Assembly (NCBI GenBank): GCA_003218615.1
Contig: QHOD01000109.1
Span: 1 to 17,548, forward strand
DNA from: Verrucomicrobiota bacterium
GTDB lineage: Bacteria > Verrucomicrobiota > Verrucomicrobiia > Chthoniobacterales > UBA10450
DNA: 17,548 bases
Direction of reading: 5' to 3'
Notes under the pieces: generated by a model
What the model saw: only the letters and a program-made list of their open reading frames with translations
Told to the model about the DNA's origin: nothing
Databases searched by the model: none
Part shown: in pieces, positions 14,032 through 17,548 of the stretch
How positions within the stretch are numbered: the stretch's first letter is position 1
Layout: each line of letters begins with the position of its first letter
Translations under genes and position numbers: made by a program

Positions 14032-16077
14032 CTAAAACTCTGCGAGCTGCGCAGCAGTGATCGGCACAAATTCGCTCTCATACAGGATCAGCGGCTTCCT
14101 GCCGCGCAATAATCGCCACCATTGTCTCGCAGAGCCGAGCACGATCATAAGCACGAGAACGAGAAAAAAGACAGCAACCAGCGCGTCGAATCGCCAGACG
14201 CCCGCTTGCCGCGCCAACTCAGCAGCCTTGACTGGATCGGCAGTCCTCGCCGCCTCTTGCAAAAGCGAGCGAGCGCCGCTCAAGAAACCAAGTCTCGAAT
14301 CGGATGAGAAGACCTTTAGATAACCAGCCGAGAACGTTACTGCGCACATGAAACAAAGCGGAACGAGCGTAACAAACAGATATCTGCTTTTGTGCATTTT
14401 GATCAAGAGCGTTGTGCCCAAGCAGAGCGCAACCACCGAGAGCAATTGATTGGCCAGTCCGAATAGCGGCCAAAGCGAGTTGATGCCTCCGAGAGGATCG
14501 ATAACCCCCTCATACAAAAACCAGCCCCACGCTCCCACCAGCAACACGCTCGAGAAGAGATTTGCGCTCCACGAACGCGTATTGCCAAGCGGACCCCAGA
14601 GATTCCCCAGGAAATCCTGAAGTAAAAATCGTCCCACGCGTGTTCCTGCATCAATCGTAGTGAGAATGAATAGCGCCTCAAACATGATTGCGAAGTGATA
14701 CCAAAGTGCGAGCGCGGTTGGGCTGGCGGATACTCGCGCAAACATGTGCGCCATGCCGACAGCGAATGTCGGCGCACCGCCTGCGCGATTAAACATCGTG
14801 GATTCACCGAGATTCCTGGCGAGCTCCTGCATTTCGACCTCGGTTACGGGGAAGCCAGCGGCAGAAACTTTTGCCACTACTTCCGTGGGTGCGCCTTTGG
14901 TGTTGATCGCAAAATATTCTCCCGGTTGCAGCACGCACGCCGCGATCATGGCCATCAAAGCGACCATCATTTCGGTCACCATCGCGCCGTAGCCGATATT
15001 TCGTATTCGCGATTCGCGTCTTATCATCTTCGGCGTCGTGCCCGAAGCGATTAGAGAATGAAAACCTGATACTGCGCCGCAGGCGATGGTGATGCACACA
15101 AAAGGGAATACGGGGCCCGCAAAGACAAGGCCGGTGCCGTCGATGAATTTTGTAATCGCCGGCATTTGCAACGTCGGATTGATCAGCAGCACGGCCCCCG
15201 CTAACAAGGCAACCGTACCCAGCTTCAAAAACGTGCTTAGATAATCGCGCGGCGTTAGCAGCATCCAAACAGGCAGAACCGACGCGGCCAAGCCATACAT
15301 CATGATCGCCCACGCCAGCCATTTCTGGTCGTGACGAAACCACGCTTCAATTGCAGGAAAGTGTCCGAGAAATTGCCCGCCCCACACGCCAAATGCCAGA
15401 CCAAGCAATCCAAAAATCGTGACTGCGAAGACGCTCACTTTTCCTGTGCGCAGCGCGATTCCCATAATTAATGCCAGCGGTATGGTTACCGCGATGGTGA
15501 AAACGCCCCACGGACTTTGCGCAAGAGCTTGAACCACGACCAGCGCGAGCACGGCCAGCAAGATAATCATGATCGCCAAGACGCTGATGAGGGCGAGCAA
15601 ACCGACGCCCCGCCCGATTTCCTCTCTCACCATTTGACCAAGCGTTTTGCCGCCACGCCGGATTGAGGCGAACAGAACAATCATGTCGTGTACTCCGCCG
15701 CCGAGCGTGGCACCGATTAAGATCCAGAGGGTACCTGGCAAGAAGCCAAACTGCGCCGCTAATACGGGACCTACGAGCGGCCCCGGGCCAGCGATGGCCG
15801 CAAAATGATGCCCGAAAACCATCCAGCGATTCGTCGGCACGTAGTCTTTGCTGTCATTTTGCAGGACAGCTGGTGTGGCCCGCTCCTCATTGAGCATGAG
15901 CACTTTTGCAGCCAGCCATTTGCTGTAGAAACGATAACTGATCGAAAGCGCGCAAAGCCCCGCCACAATGATCCAGAGCGCGCTGATTTGCTCTCCGCGT
16001 GAGAGCGCCAAAATCGCCAGCGCGCACACCCCCAACGCCGAAACTGCGAACCAGAGCAGCTTTTTCCACCAACTCAT
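14032..16077 (-). CDS. cstA: CstA/BtsT-family carbon starvation transporter
   Basis: CstA-family proteins are inner-membrane transporters of peptides or pyruvate, induced in enterobacteria when carbon is scarce. The 681-residue protein has many membrane helices and the family's N-terminal core, including GHHFAAIAGPGPLVGP (89-104) and L-G-G-G-V-H-D (125-131). A conserved middle reads CGAVSGFHSLIASGTTPKMI, and the region L-T-T-I-D-A-G-T-R lies further down. Length is close to E. coli CstA (about 700). The start ATG has only a weak ribosome site. The small YbdD-type partner often encoded after cstA is absent: the next gene downstream is the convergent batE. Whether it carries pyruvate or peptides cannot be read from the sequence. 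No CRP-like operator was recognised in the 44-base divergent gap. Confidence 0.95.
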   Translation of the reverse strand: MSWWKKLLWFAVSALGVCALAILALSRGEQISALWIIVAGLCALSISYRFYSKWLAAKVLMLNEERATPAVLQNDSKDYVPTNRWMVFGHHFAAIAGPGPLVGPVLAAQFGFLPGTLWILIGATLGGGVHDMIVLFASIRRGGKTLGQMVREEIGRGVGLLALISVLAIMIILLAVLALVVVQALAQSPWGVFTIAVTIPLALIMGIALRTGKVSVFAVTIFGLLGLAFGVWGGQFLGHFPAIEAWFRHDQKWLAWAIMMYGLAASVLPVWMLLTPRDYLSTFLKLGTVALLAGAVLLINPTLQMPAITKFIDGTGLVFAGPVFPFVCITIACGAVSGFHSLIASGTTPKMIRRESRIRNIGYGAMVTEMMVALMAMIAACVLQPGEYFAINTKGAPTEVVAKVSAAGFPVTEVEMQELARNLGESTMFNRAGGAPTFAVGMAHMFARVSASPTALALWYHFAIMFEALFILTTIDAGTRVGRFLLQDFLGNLWGPLGNTRSWSANLFSSVLLVGAWGWFLYEGVIDPLGGINSLWPLFGLANQLLSVVALCLGTTLLIKMHKSRYLFVTLVPLCFMCAVTFSAGYLKVFSSDSRLGFLSGARSLLQEAARTADPVKAAELARQAGVWRFDALVAVFFLVLVLMIVLGSARQWWRLLRGRKPLILYESEFVPITAAQLAEF

Positions 16078-16121
16078 TTCGTTTGCACTTTAGTTGAAAT
16101 TGTTGCGCTGCGCCACAAGCT

Positions 16122-16898
16122 GTGATCTATCATCCAGTGGGATTTCGCCGCAGACTCAAAAAACTTCCCCATAAACTTAAGAAGCTTGTAGATGGCCGAA
16201 CCCTGCCCAGCGCCAGAAGGCACACGCTCAGGCTTCTTCGGGCGAACCGTTTTCGCCTCGAGACGACGCGAGTGATCGAGACAATCGATCCCGACGGGTT
16301 CGAGCAAATTCGCCGGCGCTACGCTGTCGAAGATCCGGGCGAAGATTGGCCGAAATATCTCGACCTCGACCGATGGATCGACGTCAACATTCGCCGCATT
16401 CGCGAAATTGAACTCGATTTGGCGCGGCCGAAGCACATCCTCGATCTTGGCTGCGGTGCCGGGTATTTTTTGCACATCGCACAATTGCTCGGACACAAGG
16501 GGCTCGGCCTCGATGTGGATTACGTCCCCATGTTTGCCGAAATCACTGACCTGCTCGGTGTGTCTCGCGTGATTTCGCGCATTGAGCCCTTTAGTCCCCT
16601 TCCCGATCTCCGACATAAATTCGACCTCATCACCGCGTTCATGATTTGTTTCAACAATCATAAGCAGGAGAACCTCTGGGACGTTTCGGAATGGGAATTC
16701 TTCCTGAACGATCTTGCCAGGTATCTAAAGCCACGCGGTCGCGTCTGGCTGGAGCTGAATCGCGAATACGATGGAACGTTTTACACGCCCGCGCTAAAGG
16801 AGTTCTTCCACAAGCGCGGAGCCAAAATCGACGAGCACAAAATAATCTTTAATTCAGGCCTTCCCGCGCCTGCTTCAACTTCGCCAGTTGCCCGCTGA
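16122..16898 (+). CDS. Class I SAM-dependent methyltransferase
   Basis: The core carries SAM-binding motif I, ILDLGCGAGYFLHIA (106-120), followed by GLGLDVD with an acidic residue at 131 and FDLITAF at 167-173, the usual Rossmann-type order. The substrate is not evident. Residues 1-60 are basic (R/K-rich) and not part of the fold I recognise. The start is uncertain: GTG at 16122 gives 258 residues, and another GTG lies at 16137. Only 44 bases separate the first GTG from divergent cstA, so a later start would leave more room for promoters. The last 50 bases overlap the end of valS on the opposite strand; the C-terminal NSGLPAPASTSPVAR tail is the antisense of valS codons and may be a read-through extension. 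Compositionally it resembles its neighbours. Confidence 0.82.
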   Translation: MIYHPVGFRRRLKKLPHKLKKLVDGRTLPSARRHTLRLLRANRFRLETTRVIETIDPDGFEQIRRRYAVEDPGEDWPKYLDLDRWIDVNIRRIREIELDLARPKHILDLGCGAGYFLHIAQLLGHKGLGLDVDYVPMFAEITDLLGVSRVISRIEPFSPLPDLRHKFDLITAFMICFNNHKQENLWDVSEWEFFLNDLARYLKPRGRVWLELNREYDGTFYTPALKEFFHKRGAKIDEHKIIFNSGLPAPASTSPVAR

Positions 16899-17548
16899 AA
16901 TCCCGCAGGCGCTCGCGATGCTCCTCGACGACCGCCGCAGGAGCGCGCTCAACGAAAGATTTGTTTTTCAATTTGCTCTCGACTGTTTGCAACTCGGCTT
17001 CGACCTTCGCTATTTCTTTATCGAGCCGTTCCCGTTCCGCAGCGTGATCAACCTCGACAATCAAAAAAAGCTCGCCCCCTGAAGTTGCGGCGACCGGCGT
17101 TCCCGCGGCAGCCTTGAATTTTGCATCGATAATTAGCTCGGACGCGTTGAGTAGGTGCGCCAAAACAGATTCTTCGACTGCTATTGCGGGATCGTCTGTT
17201 TTCAAAACAAACTTCGTTTTCTGATTCGATCGCAGCCCAGCTGTCGCGCGAAGATTGCGCCCGACTTGCACGATCTCGTAGGTCACAACCATGGTCTGCT
17301 TGCTGGGAAATGGCAGCAGCAACTTCGCAGGTTGCGGAGCGAATTGAATTGAGCCTTCGCCAAATCGGAACATTGACCAAAGCTCCTCCGTGATGTGCGG
17401 CATAAACGGATGGAGAAGGCGTAAAATGGCTGAAAGCGCCACGTCCATGACCGCAAGGGCCGATTTCTTTTTCGCCTCGTCCTCGCCGAAGATGTCGCTC
17501 TTGGCCGCTTCCACGAACCAATCACAATAGTCATTCCAGAAAAACTGA
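16849..17548 (-). CDS. valS: Valyl-tRNA synthetase, C-terminal part (cut by window edge)
   Basis: Valyl-tRNA synthetase charges tRNA-Val. The visible 233 residues begin at the right edge with QFFWNDYCDWFVEAAKSD, continuing into the anticodon-binding domain with LLHPFMPHITEELW. They end with the C-terminal coiled-coil arm (LDKEIAKVEAELQTVESKLK, then NKSFVERAPAAVVEEHRERL), which contacts the tRNA and is diagnostic for ValS. The frame is open to the edge, so about three quarters of the gene lies beyond the window. The stop overlaps the convergent methyltransferase gene by 50 bases. Confidence 0.97.
   Translation of the reverse strand, partial: QFFWNDYCDWFVEAAKSDIFGEDEAKKKSALAVMDVALSAILRLLHPFMPHITEELWSMFRFGEGSIQFAPQPAKLLLPFPSKQTMVVTYEIVQVGRNLRATAGLRSNQKTKFVLKTDDPAIAVEESVLAHLLNASELIIDAKFKAAAGTPVAATSGGELFLIVEVDHAAERERLDKEIAKVEAELQTVESKLKNKSFVERAPAAVVEEHRERLRDFSGQLAKLKQAREGLN

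Noticed and set aside
16074..16661. 195-codon open frame on the - strand opposite the methyltransferase
   Set aside because: The + strand frame contains a complete SAM-binding motif in the same stretch, so this is the antisense shadow.

Overview
The window reads like a piece of chromosome from a free-living, probably soil, Gram-negative bacterium. The Bat-type operon, a GH75-like chitosanase relative, several kinds of short intergenic repeat and moderately GC-rich codon use fit Verrucomicrobia (Spartobacteria/Chthoniobacterales type). That assignment is inference from gene content and style; there is no rRNA or marker that settles it. All genes from the left edge to 13966 lie on the + strand. 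cstA and valS are on the - strand, with one + strand methyltransferase between them. No tRNA, rRNA, CRISPR array or classical insertion sequence was seen, and no gene-free stretch exceeds 300 bases.

Layout. 3-686: GH75-type chitosanase-like protein, touching the left edge. 781-2927: a membrane protein and a patatin-like phospholipase, probably two halves of one membrane-anchored patatin gene split at an A8 run. 3065-5067: housekeeping pair pgsA (phosphatidylglycerophosphate synthase) and der (double GTPase for ribosome assembly). 5140-13966: a long Bat operon, in order MoxR ATPase, an inserted four-helix-bundle gene, DUF58 protein, small DUF4381-like membrane protein, BatA, a fused BatB-BatC, BatD, and BatE with a C-terminal SH3-like domain. 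14032-16077 (-): CstA/BtsT-family carbon-starvation transporter. 16122-16898 (+): SAM-dependent methyltransferase. 16849-17548 (-): C-terminal part of valyl-tRNA synthetase, cut by the right edge.

How the genes work together. The MoxR ATPase, the DUF58 protein and the two von Willebrand A proteins are a recurring set, thought to form a membrane-associated, chaperone-like complex that handles or inserts metal-cofactor or envelope proteins. BatD and BatE supply large extracytoplasmic and TPR surfaces. The tight spacing and overlaps (DUF58 stop next to the following ATG, a 14-base overlap into batA, an ATGA overlap batD-batE) indicate one transcription unit.

The most unusual signal is in this operon. 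A four-helix-bundle (23S intervening-sequence-protein family) gene sits between moxR and DUF58 and is bracketed by two inverted arrays of four 7-base units each. Removing the block from array to array would leave 10 bases between moxR and DUF58. It therefore looks like a small inserted cassette. A second, different 7-base repeat array is embedded in frame in the inter-domain linker of Der, a palindrome occurs in a BatD linker, and an imperfect palindrome fills the batA-batB gap. This genome segment appears to tolerate short repeats in linkers and gene gaps.
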